From Candidatus Auribacterota bacterium (GTDB taxonomy: Bacteria > Auribacterota > JAFGBW01), in assembly GCA_016932965.1 (NCBI GenBank), contig JAFGBW010000039.1, forward strand, positions 1 to 64,000: DNA of 64,000 bases. Direction: 5' to 3'. Positions 45,397 through 54,765 of this stretch are shown here, piece by piece (the stretch's first letter is position 1; every line of letters begins with the position of its first letter). The translations under genes and the position numbers were made by a program. Under the pieces are notes generated by a model. The model saw only the letters and a program-made list of their open reading frames with translations, did no database searches and was not told the DNA's origin.

Positions 45397-45595
45397 CACC
45401 TTTGTTAAGAAATTCAACACCAGTACAAATGCGAACAGCATTTTTCGTTTGAATTCGATAATTTTCTGGTCATTAAGAATATATAACTTATTGCTAGTGA
45501 ACAGGATATAAAAATGTCTATCTCAGATATTGCTCTTGGCACAAATATTGTTTCTTTCTGGTCTGCATTGGAAATAACAACTAAGGAAACCAGCC

Positions 45596-46081
45596 ATGAT
45601 CATGACCATTTTAAAACAGACCATACGGTTTCATCTGGATGAGAAAGAACATGAAATAGCCAGTGTTTATGCAGAATTATACAGCAAGATGGTCGTGCAA
45701 TATGTCAATAAACGTGAACAAGCCCTGGCTGCATTGAAAGATCTAGCCTATGAATTTCATATATATGGCCATCATCGCAGTGCGTTAAAATATTACCTGG
45801 AAGTCAAAAAACAGTATGGGGATTCAGCCTTAAATGACCAGGATATCCTTTATCTGGCCGAAAGCTGCGAAAAATTGGGACAGGCCAACGAGGCGCTTTT
45901 GGAATATCAGAGGCTGATTCGATATTATCCTTATTCTCCGCACGTAAAAATGGCCTATGAAAACATCAGCCGGATTTATCAGTCGTGTTCCAATCAGAAT
46001 AAAGCGGAAATGTTTAAGAAAATGGCCCTGCTTGAACCCAATTGGGATGCAACCCCTGTTCCTGCAAAGAAAGTGTCCTGA
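45596..46081 (+). CDS. TPR-repeat protein
   Basis: This small 161-aa protein is made of about three tetratricopeptide-like helical pairs (LAYEFHIYGHHRSALKYYLE, LYLAESCEKLGQANEALLEY, AYENISRIYQSCSNQNKAEM). TPRs mediate protein contacts; no partner or catalytic domain is visible, and there is no signal peptide. AAGGA lies 9-10 nt before the ATG. It stands alone between the glucan cassette and the dihydroorotase gene. Confidence 0.75.
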   Translation: MIMTILKQTIRFHLDEKEHEIASVYAELYSKMVVQYVNKREQALAALKDLAYEFHIYGHHRSALKYYLEVKKQYGDSALNDQDILYLAESCEKLGQANEALLEYQRLIRYYPYSPHVKMAYENISRIYQSCSNQNKAEMFKKMALLEPNWDATPVPAKKVS

Positions 46082-46126
46082 GCAGGCAGGCTTAGAGTGA
46101 TTTGGCTTTGATTTATTTTGTTCTTT

Positions 46127-46150
46127 TCTCAATTCTCAATTCTTAATTTT
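46127..46150. repeat. AT-rich heptad repeat array
   Basis: Consecutive 7-bp units of the type CTCAATT (CTCAATTCTCAATTCTTAAT) lie in the gap between the TPR and dihydroorotase genes. They are in the same family as the arrays at 518, 32861, 54563 and 60651. Confidence 0.6.
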
Positions 46151-46220
46151 TTTCTTACAATGAGCTTTAAACGAACTATAATCCGTTATACTCCCGGATA
46201 TTTTTTAAAAGAAATATAAA

Positions 46221-47546
46221 ATGCTTTTGATTAAAAATGCCGAAGTCGTTTCCTCCAATAGAACCGACACTGCCGATGTCTGGATTGAAGGAACAACTAT
46301 TGTTCAGGTAGGGGGGAGTTTAAAAACCATTCCTGTTGAAACCATTGATGCAAAAGGATTGATGCTCATTCCAGGCGTCATAGATACACACGTCCATTTC
46401 CGTCAGCCTGGAATGGAATGGAAAGAGGATATTAAAAGCGGCTCTTCTGCAGCCGCCGCCGGGGGAGTCACTACGGTCTTTGACATGCCTAATACGATAC
46501 CTCCCACAGTAGATGAGAGTTCATTGACCGCCAAGAGAAAGGCTTTTTCTGAACAATCCCTGGTTAATTACGGAATTTTTATCGGCGCCGCTTCCTCCAA
46601 TATGGATTTTTTAAACACGGCCGAAAATGTTCCGGGAATCAAGGTGTTCATGGGTTCTTCAACAGGTTCGCTTCTTCTGTCAGACGAAAAAGAGCTTGAA
46701 AAAGTGTTTGCCTGCGGGAGCCGTTTGATAGCCGCGCATGCGGAAGATGAAGCGCTTCTCCTTTTGAACAAGGAAAAATACCGCTCTGCAAACCAGGCTT
46801 CCTTCCATCCCCTCATACGAAGTCCGGAAACCGCTTTAACGGCCACAGTGAAAGCGGTTCAATTCTCCCAGAAGTACCAGCGGCGTCTTCATCTGCTTCA
46901 TTTGAGCACTCAGGAGGAGGTGGAATATTTATCAGGGATCTATCATAAAAAACATATCACTGCGGAAGTCACTCCGCATCATCTGGTTCTGTCTTCGCCG
47001 GAATGTTATGAACAATTAAATACATTTGCTCAGACGAATCCGCCTGTCAGGGAAAAACGGCATTCACAGGCCCTCTGGACTGCTTTGAAGAAAGGAGTCA
47101 TTCATACGATTGCCTCTGATCATGCACCCCATTTAGTTTCAGAAAAAGAGAAAGGTTATGGCCTGGCCCCTTCCGGTGTACCAGGTGTGGAGACGTCTCT
47201 TCCCCTGATGCTGAACCAGGTCAATAAAGGACAATGCTCCGTGCATGAAATTGTCAAATGGATGTGTGAAAATCCAGCCCTGATGTTCCGCCTTAAAAAT
47301 AAAGGATTCATTAAAAAAGGATTTGATGCCGACCTGGTACTAGTTGACATGAAGAAAAGAAAAAAAGTCCAAAACGGGCGATTGTTCACCAAACCCAACT
47401 GGAGTCCTTATGACGGCTGGACGGTTCAGGGATGGCCGGTCATCACTTTTGTGAATGGACAAATTGCTTTTCGTGAGGGGGAAATCATGACCAGCACACT
47501 GGGAAAAGAAGTGGTTTTTAATAAATATGAATTCAGGAGTCAGTAG
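46221..47546 (+). CDS. pyrC: Dihydroorotase-type amidohydrolase
   Basis: Dihydroorotase cyclises carbamoyl-aspartate to dihydroorotate in pyrimidine synthesis. Motifs: PGVIDTHVHFRQPG with metal-binding His-x-His, GGVTTVFDMPNTIPPT, KVFMGSSTG, HAEDE, HLLHLST, TAEVTPHHL and IASDHAPH with the catalytic Asp. The 441-aa length fits class I DHOase; allantoinase is a related alternative, but MPNTIPPT and pathway context (pyrE at 24506) favour DHOase. The last codons (EFRSQ) and the stop are formed by a copy of the CAGGAGTC repeat, as also seen in other genes here. Confidence 0.85.
   Translation: MLLIKNAEVVSSNRTDTADVWIEGTTIVQVGGSLKTIPVETIDAKGLMLIPGVIDTHVHFRQPGMEWKEDIKSGSSAAAAGGVTTVFDMPNTIPPTVDESSLTAKRKAFSEQSLVNYGIFIGAASSNMDFLNTAENVPGIKVFMGSSTGSLLLSDEKELEKVFACGSRLIAAHAEDEALLLLNKEKYRSANQASFHPLIRSPETALTATVKAVQFSQKYQRRLHLLHLSTQEEVEYLSGIYHKKHITAEVTPHHLVLSSPECYEQLNTFAQTNPPVREKRHSQALWTALKKGVIHTIASDHAPHLVSEKEKGYGLAPSGVPGVETSLPLMLNQVNKGQCSVHEIVKWMCENPALMFRLKNKGFIKKGFDADLVLVDMKKRKKVQNGRLFTKPNWSPYDGWTVQGWPVITFVNGQIAFREGEIMTSTLGKEVVFNKYEFRSQ
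47528..47543 (+). repeat. CAGGAGTC repeat inside the dihydroorotase 3' end
   Basis: GAATTCAGGAGTCAGT here matches AGAATTCAGGAGTCAA at 25121 and TCAGGAGTCAGAAT at 50159. An inverted related copy (GGCTCCTGAATT) lies at 47729-47740. This copy encodes the terminal residues of the dihydroorotase. Confidence 0.45.
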
Positions 47547-47809
47547 ATTAAAACCGGCTGCCTGAATTCTTCGTTCTACCTCTCCTTTCTAACCGCTTAT
47601 TTTATTGTTTTATTCTTTCATCTCATTCACATTTCAACATTCCTTATCGCATAGCCTTACAAAATGGTTCCCTATTAGGAATTCGCCGGCTGCAAATCCC
47701 TCTGCTTGCTGCAGGGAACTTCAATTCTGGCTCCTGAATTTTATTCCCTGGTATATTTATTGCTTTTATCTGGCTTGTCGGTTTTTACTGCAATTAAGGA
47801 AATTTCAAC

Positions 47810-48667
47810 ATGAAATGGATGCTCAGGCCCTTTATTGTGGCATTGTTCACAGCGTTTTTACTGCCGGTATGGTCGGAATTTGACGGGTTCGAATTTGATG
47901 TCAGTTACTGGAGAATTCTGAACGGCGAGACCAACTTTTCGAAGCAGACAAGGGAAGAAGAGCAATCTGAACCATCGGGGATATTTGATACGGCTGAAAT
48001 TTCGACCACTTTGACCCGGTTTAATGTCAAAACAGACGCCAGTAAATATCTTTTTGAAGGACGTTACCGTTTTGTGGACACCCTGCATCGTTTAACTTTA
48101 GGATTTCAATATGCCACAACGGGAAATGCCAAAGTGAGTAATATCTCCATTGCAGGTCAGCCTGCCGATATCATCAAGGTTTTTACGGATTTTTCAGCCA
48201 GGAGCATGAAATATTTTCACGGTTATGCGGCTTACAGACTGCTCCCTTTGAATGAGGACAAAAATCTGGATAGAAACGGGATTGACGTGTGGCTGAGCTG
48301 GATTCAGCAGGAACAGGATTTCAGGGTTCCTGGCCGAGCTTATACCCTGACCAGTGAATCCTGGGGAGTGGGTCTTGGCGGGGAGCACCGCATCGTGAAT
48401 GATGATTTTTCTCTGAAAGGTCGTATCATCTATCTGCCGTTTTTAAACATGGACGGAAGCGGATGGGACATTGAACTCAGGCTGATCTACCATTTCTCGG
48501 ATTATCTTTTCATCTATCTCGCCGGCAAGGGATTCCATCTGAACAGCCTGGAAATGAATAACACCATCCAGTTCACCAATCTTCCTAAATTTACCGACCT
48601 GACTCCCTTCAACGTTCTTGACACCAAACTTGAAGGCTATGTCCTTGGTGTCACTTTTAGGTTTTAA
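47810..48667 (+). CDS. Probable outer-membrane beta-barrel protein
   Basis: The 285-aa protein has an N-terminal signal peptide (RPFIVALFTAFLLPVWS). The rest alternates polar and hydrophobic residues with many aromatics, as in beta strands (YLFEGRYRFVDTLHRLTLGF, YLFIYLAGKGF). It ends in VTFRF, with the terminal Phe typical of substrates of the BAM machinery. I recognise no specific family. It supports a Gram-negative cell type. An open frame from 47605 overlapping its start is a shadow. Confidence 0.7.
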   Translation: MKWMLRPFIVALFTAFLLPVWSEFDGFEFDVSYWRILNGETNFSKQTREEEQSEPSGIFDTAEISTTLTRFNVKTDASKYLFEGRYRFVDTLHRLTLGFQYATTGNAKVSNISIAGQPADIIKVFTDFSARSMKYFHGYAAYRLLPLNEDKNLDRNGIDVWLSWIQQEQDFRVPGRAYTLTSESWGVGLGGEHRIVNDDFSLKGRIIYLPFLNMDGSGWDIELRLIYHFSDYLFIYLAGKGFHLNSLEMNNTIQFTNLPKFTDLTPFNVLDTKLEGYVLGVTFRF

Positions 48668-48672
48668 GCAAG

Positions 48673-48719
48673 TCATGAAGGAAAATCTATCTTTTTGAAA
48701 AGAAAGGTTTCCTTCATGA
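48673..48719. terminator. Hairpin between convergent genes, with nested palindromes downstream
   Basis: TCATGAAGGAAA (48673-48684) and TTTCCTTCATGA (48708-48719) form a perfect 12-bp stem. The loop itself can form a TCTTTT/AAAAGA hairpin. Just beyond lie two overlapping palindromes, TTTTCTTAAGAAAA (48723-48736) and AAAATAGATCTATTTT (48733-48748), the second followed by a T run. It probably terminates transcription from the outer-membrane protein gene. Confidence 0.65.
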
Positions 48720-48837
48720 TGGTTTTCTTAAGAAAATAGATCTATTTTTTTTGTGCATATGGTGGAGGGATGATCAAGGGAAGATTCAATTTGACATTAC
48801 CATCATGCGGGTTTCCCGGACCTTTCAAAAAAATTCT

Positions 48838-50100
48838 TTAGATTTTATCCAACGAATTCAGGCGTTCGGCGAGGGTTGGGTGGGAGTAATAGAAGAAGCT
48901 ATACAGGGGATGGGGGGTGAGGTTGGAGAGATTTTCCTCGTTGAGTTTCAGAAGGGCTTCTTTCAGGTCATTTGGTGAATGGGTCACTTTGGCGGCAAAA
49001 GCATCCGCCTCGAATTCATGTTTTCTGGACAGAAAATTCATGAAAGGCGCCAGCAGAAAAGAAAAAGGGCCGAGCAGCATGGGAAAAAGAATGAGGGACG
49101 GGAAAAGATGCTCTCCCTTTAATCCAAACGCTTGATAGAATTCGGGAGTGTAGAGTAAAAGATTCCAGATATAAAAGCCCGTTCCTGTTAACAACAAGGA
49201 CAGGATGAGAAATTTCCGGATATGCTTGAGTTTATTATGCGCCATTTCATGGGTGAGCACTCCCACCAGCTCGTTTGTCGAAAGGGATTTGATCAAGGTG
49301 TCGAATAAAACGATTCGCCGGTTTTTGCCGAATCCGGTGAAGTAAGCATTTGAATGCGTGGAGCGTTTGGACCCGTCCATGACAAAGATTTCAGATATGT
49401 TAAACCGAATCTCCCTGGCAATATTCATGATGCGCGAACGCAGTTCTCCGTTTTCCAGTGGAACAAAACGGTTAAAAAGCGGAGATATCCATACCGGATA
49501 TATCCACATGATGAATAACTGAAAACCGGTCACCGCACCAAAGCCATAAATCCACCATTTATCCCCGGTAGCCCGGATCACCCATAATAAAAATACGATC
49601 AAGGGAGCGCCCAGCAAAAAGGAAAGGAGGATTTTTTTTATAAAATCCTTGATATAAAGGCTTGCAGTCATTTTGTTGAACCCGTATTTTTTTTCAAGAA
49701 TGAAGGTGAAATACAGGTCAAAGGGCATGTCGATGATTTCTTTTCCAACGATGATGGTGAAACAGAAGATGATGCCCTGCAGCCATTCGGAAGAGGAAAA
49801 ATGAACGGAAATATTTTCAAAGAGGGTGAAACCGCCGGAAAAAAGGAACGCAAGAAGGACTAACAGATCGTAGGTTTCAGAATAAAAACCAAAACGGGAT
49901 TTGGCGAGTGTATATTGTCTGCTCTGGCTGTATTTTTCCTGCGGCATCCGGCTGGAAAAACGTTCCGGCACAAATGAATTTTTTTTAACTTCATTGGCGT
50001 TCAGATAGTGAAGCCAGAGAAAGAAAAAATATTCCGTCAGTTTGGCCAAGAGAAATAATAAAAGAAAAAAGGAAGGAGACATCATAGGCATAAGATTCAT
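48838..50100 (-). CDS. M48 family (Ste24-like) membrane metalloprotease
   Basis: This is a zinc metalloprotease of the Ste24/CAAX-protease type with several transmembrane helices. The zinc motif is VGVLTHEMAHNKLKH (HExxH, about residue 285), and the third ligand lies in SRKHEFEADAFAAK. DGSKRSTHSNAYFTGFGKNRRI is the usual segment before the active site. The 420-aa length matches the family. In bacteria such enzymes degrade or process membrane proteins; the substrate is unknown. Confidence 0.9.
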   Translation of the reverse strand: MNLMPMMSPSFFLLLFLLAKLTEYFFFLWLHYLNANEVKKNSFVPERFSSRMPQEKYSQSRQYTLAKSRFGFYSETYDLLVLLAFLFSGGFTLFENISVHFSSSEWLQGIIFCFTIIVGKEIIDMPFDLYFTFILEKKYGFNKMTASLYIKDFIKKILLSFLLGAPLIVFLLWVIRATGDKWWIYGFGAVTGFQLFIMWIYPVWISPLFNRFVPLENGELRSRIMNIAREIRFNISEIFVMDGSKRSTHSNAYFTGFGKNRRIVLFDTLIKSLSTNELVGVLTHEMAHNKLKHIRKFLILSLLLTGTGFYIWNLLLYTPEFYQAFGLKGEHLFPSLILFPMLLGPFSFLLAPFMNFLSRKHEFEADAFAAKVTHSPNDLKEALLKLNEENLSNLTPHPLYSFFYYSHPTLAERLNSLDKI

Positions 50101-50157
50101 GATTCCATATGTCGGTGTGCGTATTCCATGTTAATACTTTCTTTGGCAGTAATCGGG

Positions 50158-50175
50158 ATCAGGAGTCAGAATTTA
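50158..50175 (+). repeat. CAGGAGTC repeat copy
   Basis: ATCAGGAGTCAGAATTTA, in the gap between the M48 and beta-propeller genes, is one of four copies of this motif in the window (25115, 47528, 47723 inverted, and here). Confidence 0.4.
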
Positions 50176-50264
50176 TTTCCATTAGCTTAGTTGCCTATAG
50201 ATGTAAAGAGAATAAACTGTCTCCGTACGGGAGCTTAGATCGTTCATTTTATCAATAAGTCTGT

Positions 50265-52574
50265 TTACCGATATAAATACAGGGCTTTTGTTGATTGGTC
50301 GAATATCAGAAGTTCTCCGTCTCCGAAGGCGGCTAAAGCCCCTGATCTGCTGCCTATCTCTTTTTTGATAGAAATTTCTCTTTTCAGGTTACCAGAAGGG
50401 TCATATTTGAATACCACTCTGCTGGAGGGGTCTAAAATATAAATGTTTCCGAACAGATCCACGCTCAGGTGTTTTGCCTTTGAAAAAGAACCCTGGATGA
50501 TCTTCATTTCCTTGGAGGAGGGAGAATAGATGAAAACCGCTTTTCTGGATTTGTCCAGGAGATAGACCAGCCCCTTTACATCCACATAAAAGGATTCGCA
50601 ATTAAGCCATTCATTGTTTTTTATCGGCGGGATTTTAGGGGAAAGATCTTCCGTCTTGATCTCTGAACCCAGCTTGGAAAAGATGGTCAGGGTAGCGGGT
50701 GTTTTCAAAAGATAGGTTTGCTTCCAGCCGTCTACACCGATGCCAATGATTTTTTCCTTGGAATTGAGGGGAAAGGCAATATCCCTGATCGGACGTCCCT
50801 GAAAGTCATATACCCTGATCTTGTTGGTTCCCTTATTGACCAGATACACGTTTTCTTCTTCGTTCTCAGCCTGGGTATCCACTGCCATGGCAAGGAGATT
50901 TCCGTCGTTCTTGAAGCTTTGATCCACCCATCCGAAACAATTCAGCCTTTTGATCATCGAATTTTTGCTTTGGAAATAGATGTTACCGAGACGGCCGGCG
51001 GCAATGACAGTGGAATAATAAGGATCTTCCTGCAGAAATTGGGCTTTGAGCCTTCCTTTTGAATCAATCAATAGAACAGGGCCGGGTTTTTCCGTGGTCA
51101 CGATCAATTCTCCATCCGGGTCTAAAGAGATGGTTCGAAGGGGATTTTCTTCCGTTCCCTGAACCGGAGCTATTTTTACTGCGGCTTTATCCCGTATATC
51201 CAGCACCGTCAGATATCCTACTGCTTCGGACCTTGAAAGGGTTTTTAGATTGCCTGAAAGGATGATTTTTCGCGAAATGTCATCCAAGGTCAGGTCCCGG
51301 TATGTAAAACGTTCGCTCAGAGAAAAACTGTCTTTCAGCTGAAATCGTGAATCATAGGCTTTGATTTTCAAGTCTCCTTCGTCTAGGACATACAGGGTGC
51401 CGTCTTGAGAGAGTTCCATGGCAATGGGGTGAATCCATTGGTTTTCTGTTTGCCCTTTATGCCCGATGCTGCCGGTTAAATAGCCGTTAGCATTGAAAAG
51501 AAATATCCTGCAGAATACATCATCCAGAATATATATGGTTCCATTGCTTCCTATTTCCAGATCACTTGGATTAACGATTTCGACCCCGTCTTCTGATTGG
51601 GATAATTTTTGAGTTTGGCAGAGGAGTTTTCCATCCAAGGTGAATTTGAATACGGTTTTCTGTTCCTTGTCCAATACGAAAACATAACCTGAATCCTTAT
51701 CGAACTTGACTTTCAGCCCGTTTTCAAAATAGCCTTTCAAAAGTTTTTTCAGCACTCCGCGGGAAGAAAATATTTTTACATTATTTTTTTCAAGAACCAG
51801 GATCGTCCCTTCAGGATCCACGAGGCAGTCCTGGGCAGAAGACCGCAGATGGTTTTTAAAATAAGTGTTTTTAAACTCATACAAATCCTTTGAGCTTTTA
51901 TTTTGAACCGTCACGATTGCATCATGGGAAGCTCGTCCGCCGAAGGCATCCACGGCAGTCAGAGTCAGTTTGACGGTTCCGTTTTCTTCAGGAGCGATAT
52001 AATAGTTGAAACCGCTTCGTGTCTTGGATTTCATCCAGTGTCCTTTGTCTGATTTCCATTCGATGGTAAAGGAGTCATTTTCCGCATCCGTAGCGGTCAC
52101 TTGCGCCCATATTTTTGTTCCCTTGGGCACGGAAGTGTTGGACAATTTAAGCGACAGGAATTTAGGGGGCCGGTTGGAAACCCATTGTATTTTGCATCCC
52201 CTTTTGATGGCCAAGGGTGTGATTTCTGAAGCGATCTCGAATGAGGATGAACCGGAAAAAGGGACTACCCGGATCTCTCCTACTTTAAGCCATTCGTTCA
52301 CGATGGCCACTTCCGTTCCGGGAAGCGTGACGACCCGGTTGGGGGAATAAACGCAGGCGGCCAGTTCTTTTTCAGCGTTTTTGATCTGATCCAGACGGCA
52401 TACGACCTTGTTTTCCTTTCGTTCCACGATTTCGCCGTCGAATTGAAAGGATTCTCCGGCAAGTAAAGTGGGCAGACTCGATAGGAGGATAAAACAGTTC
52501 CCGATAAAACGAGTGAGGGCCCTTTTATTTGTCCGTTTCATGACAAATATCGCGTTGTTCATGTTTGGATTCAT
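50265..52574 (-). CDS. Secreted Ig-like + NHL-type beta-propeller protein
   Basis: The 769-aa protein has a signal peptide (residues 12-40, FIGNCFILLSSLPTLLAGES). An Ig/cadherin-like domain follows at about 140-225 (VPKGTKIWAQVTATDAENDS). A long run of NHL/6-blade-type repeats comes next, each with DPEGTILVLEKNN- or NGTIYILDD-like blades. It is encoded 24 bp after the Ser/Thr kinase gene, so it could be the extracellular partner of that receptor kinase. AAGG precedes the ATG at 52574; an inner ATG at 52541 is possible. The ligand is unknown. Confidence 0.75.
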   Translation of the reverse strand: MNPNMNNAIFVMKRTNKRALTRFIGNCFILLSSLPTLLAGESFQFDGEIVERKENKVVCRLDQIKNAEKELAACVYSPNRVVTLPGTEVAIVNEWLKVGEIRVVPFSGSSSFEIASEITPLAIKRGCKIQWVSNRPPKFLSLKLSNTSVPKGTKIWAQVTATDAENDSFTIEWKSDKGHWMKSKTRSGFNYYIAPEENGTVKLTLTAVDAFGGRASHDAIVTVQNKSSKDLYEFKNTYFKNHLRSSAQDCLVDPEGTILVLEKNNVKIFSSRGVLKKLLKGYFENGLKVKFDKDSGYVFVLDKEQKTVFKFTLDGKLLCQTQKLSQSEDGVEIVNPSDLEIGSNGTIYILDDVFCRIFLFNANGYLTGSIGHKGQTENQWIHPIAMELSQDGTLYVLDEGDLKIKAYDSRFQLKDSFSLSERFTYRDLTLDDISRKIILSGNLKTLSRSEAVGYLTVLDIRDKAAVKIAPVQGTEENPLRTISLDPDGELIVTTEKPGPVLLIDSKGRLKAQFLQEDPYYSTVIAAGRLGNIYFQSKNSMIKRLNCFGWVDQSFKNDGNLLAMAVDTQAENEEENVYLVNKGTNKIRVYDFQGRPIRDIAFPLNSKEKIIGIGVDGWKQTYLLKTPATLTIFSKLGSEIKTEDLSPKIPPIKNNEWLNCESFYVDVKGLVYLLDKSRKAVFIYSPSSKEMKIIQGSFSKAKHLSVDLFGNIYILDPSSRVVFKYDPSGNLKREISIKKEIGSRSGALAAFGDGELLIFDQSTKALYLYR

Positions 52575-52598
52575 GGCGCCTTGATGTTAAGGGTGAGT

Positions 52599-54533
52599 TC
52601 ATCGGGAGGAATTTTTCCATAGGAAACCTTTAATTTTCCATTGCTGATCTTTTTTTCCAAATTCCACTGTCACGGAACGGTTGAAGAGAGTATAAAAGGA
52701 AGTGTTATTTAAGAACATGGCTTCCAGTTTCCATGATAGCAAGACCTCTGCGCGGGACTCATCCACATGGATTCTCAATAATTCAAAAGAATTGCTGATT
52801 TCTGACGACAAATCAAATAAATTTTCCAGTGAATTTTTTTCTCTTTGATAAAAGGATTTATTCTCTGAATCCAATAAAAGCAGGCAATTTTGGAGCTTTT
52901 TTGCTGTGAGCGCTTTACCGAATTTGGAAAATACGTCCTTTATTTTCTGTTCATCCATTTTTCCATCCTCGATTGTTCTTTGTTCACGGATTTTGAATTG
53001 GATTTTTTCTTCCAGTTGATTGAGAGATTCGCTAGGTCCGTTGATTGCCTTGAAATCCTGAATCTGGCGTAAGGCCTCGCTATATTCTTCTTCTTTGCAT
53101 AAGCGAACCGCCTGTTTCTGGATGCGTTCTATATTTTCCTGCCTTTGTTTTTCCTGTAAATGTCTTTTTGCATCCTGGAGTATTTCCATGCCTTTTGGAT
53201 CCAGAGGATAGAGCTCAAGAAATCGTTCCGTTTCAAGAATGAGTTTTTTTTCATTGGCCCCCTCTTTGAGACGGATGATACGGGTCAATGCTTTTTTTCT
53301 ATTTCTTTGCTGCAGATGTTTCCGGATGAGTGAGAGTTGAGATTTAAGGAGAAGGGATTCTTTGGGGACTAAAATGGTATCCAATGGATGAATGCTGGAG
53401 GGAGGTAGATCCTGTTCATTTTTGTTTGCAACAGGATGGACGGGATCCATTCCAGGAGAAGGGGCGACAATTGGGGTGGAAATGATAGATTGATTTCCTG
53501 GTTTGTCTGCATCTTGGTGCCGGGTTCTTGGGATATGTTTGTTGGATTCGAATTCAGAGATGTCCCTCTGCTTGATGAAAATTTGCTGCATGATCAGGAC
53601 GGAAAGGAGGATGGAAATGAAAGTCATTCCAGGAGTGAACATTTTATTCTGGAGAACGATCCAGATGTCGGTTTGCAGTTTTTCCAGTAAAGAGGGACGG
53701 AATGTGAGATAATCCGGCCATTTTCCTTCCAAAGCCATGGCCATGTCCTGACAGGAGTGAAAACGGAGGGCTTTATTTTTAGCCATGGCTGCCATCACAC
53801 AACGGGAAAGCGGTAATGGAATCGAATCATCCAGGTGTTTCGGCGGCAGCGGTTCTTCCGTAATGTGTTTCATGGCCACACTGATCGGATCGTTTGCAAT
53901 AAAGGGAAGCTGTTCTGTGAGACATTCATATAAAACCACTCCCAGACTATAGATGTCCGCGAGGCCGTCTAAGGGTTCCCCCTTGATTTGTTCCGGAGAC
54001 ATGTAACTTGGCGTTCCGATTGCTGAGGCTGTGGTATTGGTGCTTTGCATGATTTTAGATATGCCAAAATCCATCAGCTTGGCTTTTTTCTCTTTGGTGA
54101 TGAAGATATTGGCGGCTTTCACGTCACGATGAATGATTTCGTGACGGTGAGTGCATTCCAGGGCTGAACAGATCTGGCTGATGAAACCGACCAGTTCTTC
54201 CCGTGTTACCGTGAGAGCCTTGTTTCGGATGATTTTATCTAACGGGATCCCCTCCAGGTATTCCATGATGATGAAAAAAAGAGAATCTTTTTCCTCGATG
54301 TCATAAATCTGGACGATGTTTTCGTGATTGAGTTTTGCGATGAGCTTGGCCTCTTGAATAAAACGGCTGACGGATTGCTTGTCTGAGACCAGGTGCGGCG
54401 AAAGCACCTTGATGGCCACTTCTCTATCCAGGGATTTATGATACCCTTTATAGACAATTCCCATTCCTCCCCGGCCGATTTCAGAGTGGATTTCGTATTT
54501 GCCTATGGTTTTTCCCAAGAGATCATCTATCAT
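52599..54533 (-). CDS. Eukaryote-like Ser/Thr protein kinase with transmembrane segment
   Basis: The N-terminal kinase domain (residues 13-270) has the Gly loop GRGGMG (20-25), K42 in VAIKVL, the catalytic loop HRDVKAANI, DFGIS and GTPSYMSPEQ, so it should be active. A membrane helix lies at about 308-325 (GMTFISILLSVLIMQQIFI). The C-terminal ~300 residues are outside and partly coiled coil (KHLQQRNRKKALTRI, FRIREQ-like repeats) with a final NTF2-like stretch. The protein is a PknB-type receptor kinase of 644 aa. The beta-propeller gene follows in the same operon. Confidence 0.9.
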   Translation of the reverse strand: MIDDLLGKTIGKYEIHSEIGRGGMGIVYKGYHKSLDREVAIKVLSPHLVSDKQSVSRFIQEAKLIAKLNHENIVQIYDIEEKDSLFFIIMEYLEGIPLDKIIRNKALTVTREELVGFISQICSALECTHRHEIIHRDVKAANIFITKEKKAKLMDFGISKIMQSTNTTASAIGTPSYMSPEQIKGEPLDGLADIYSLGVVLYECLTEQLPFIANDPISVAMKHITEEPLPPKHLDDSIPLPLSRCVMAAMAKNKALRFHSCQDMAMALEGKWPDYLTFRPSLLEKLQTDIWIVLQNKMFTPGMTFISILLSVLIMQQIFIKQRDISEFESNKHIPRTRHQDADKPGNQSIISTPIVAPSPGMDPVHPVANKNEQDLPPSSIHPLDTILVPKESLLLKSQLSLIRKHLQQRNRKKALTRIIRLKEGANEKKLILETERFLELYPLDPKGMEILQDAKRHLQEKQRQENIERIQKQAVRLCKEEEYSEALRQIQDFKAINGPSESLNQLEEKIQFKIREQRTIEDGKMDEQKIKDVFSKFGKALTAKKLQNCLLLLDSENKSFYQREKNSLENLFDLSSEISNSFELLRIHVDESRAEVLLSWKLEAMFLNNTSFYTLFNRSVTVEFGKKDQQWKIKGFLWKNSSR

Positions 54534-54562
54534 AACTTGTCTCTACCAAAATCTAACGGTCT

Positions 54563-54690
54563 ATTAATTAAGAATTTAAAAATTAAGATTAAAAATGAAA
54601 AATATTCATTAATAGTGTATGGAATGCAAATGGGAAAGGAATGAATGGTTACATTGTTCAATGTCTTAATTCTCAATTTTAAAATTTTAT
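54563..54690. repeat. Inverted pair of AT-rich heptad repeats
   Basis: The left arm (ATTAATTAAGAATTTAAAAA from 54564) and the right arm (CTTAATTCTCAATTTTAAAA, 54665-54684) face each other across about 75 bp in the gap of 232 bp between the kinase and deacetylase genes. I see no gene in the gap. Confidence 0.5.
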
Positions 54691-54765
54691 TTTTGTTCTT
54701 TTTCAATAAGCTATAACAAAACTATGTCGAAATAGAATCACGGATTTCTTCAGATCCAAGACATG

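Noticed and set aside
45514-45642. Possible 42-codon ORF overlapping the TPR gene start
   Set aside because: It has AGGAT upstream but overlaps the TPR gene out of frame, and the sequence (MSISDIALGT...) has no features; too weak to call.
47605-47883. 92-codon open frame before the outer-membrane protein gene
   Set aside because: It overlaps the signal peptide of the better-supported gene at 47810 and has a Cys/Phe-rich composition of non-coding DNA.
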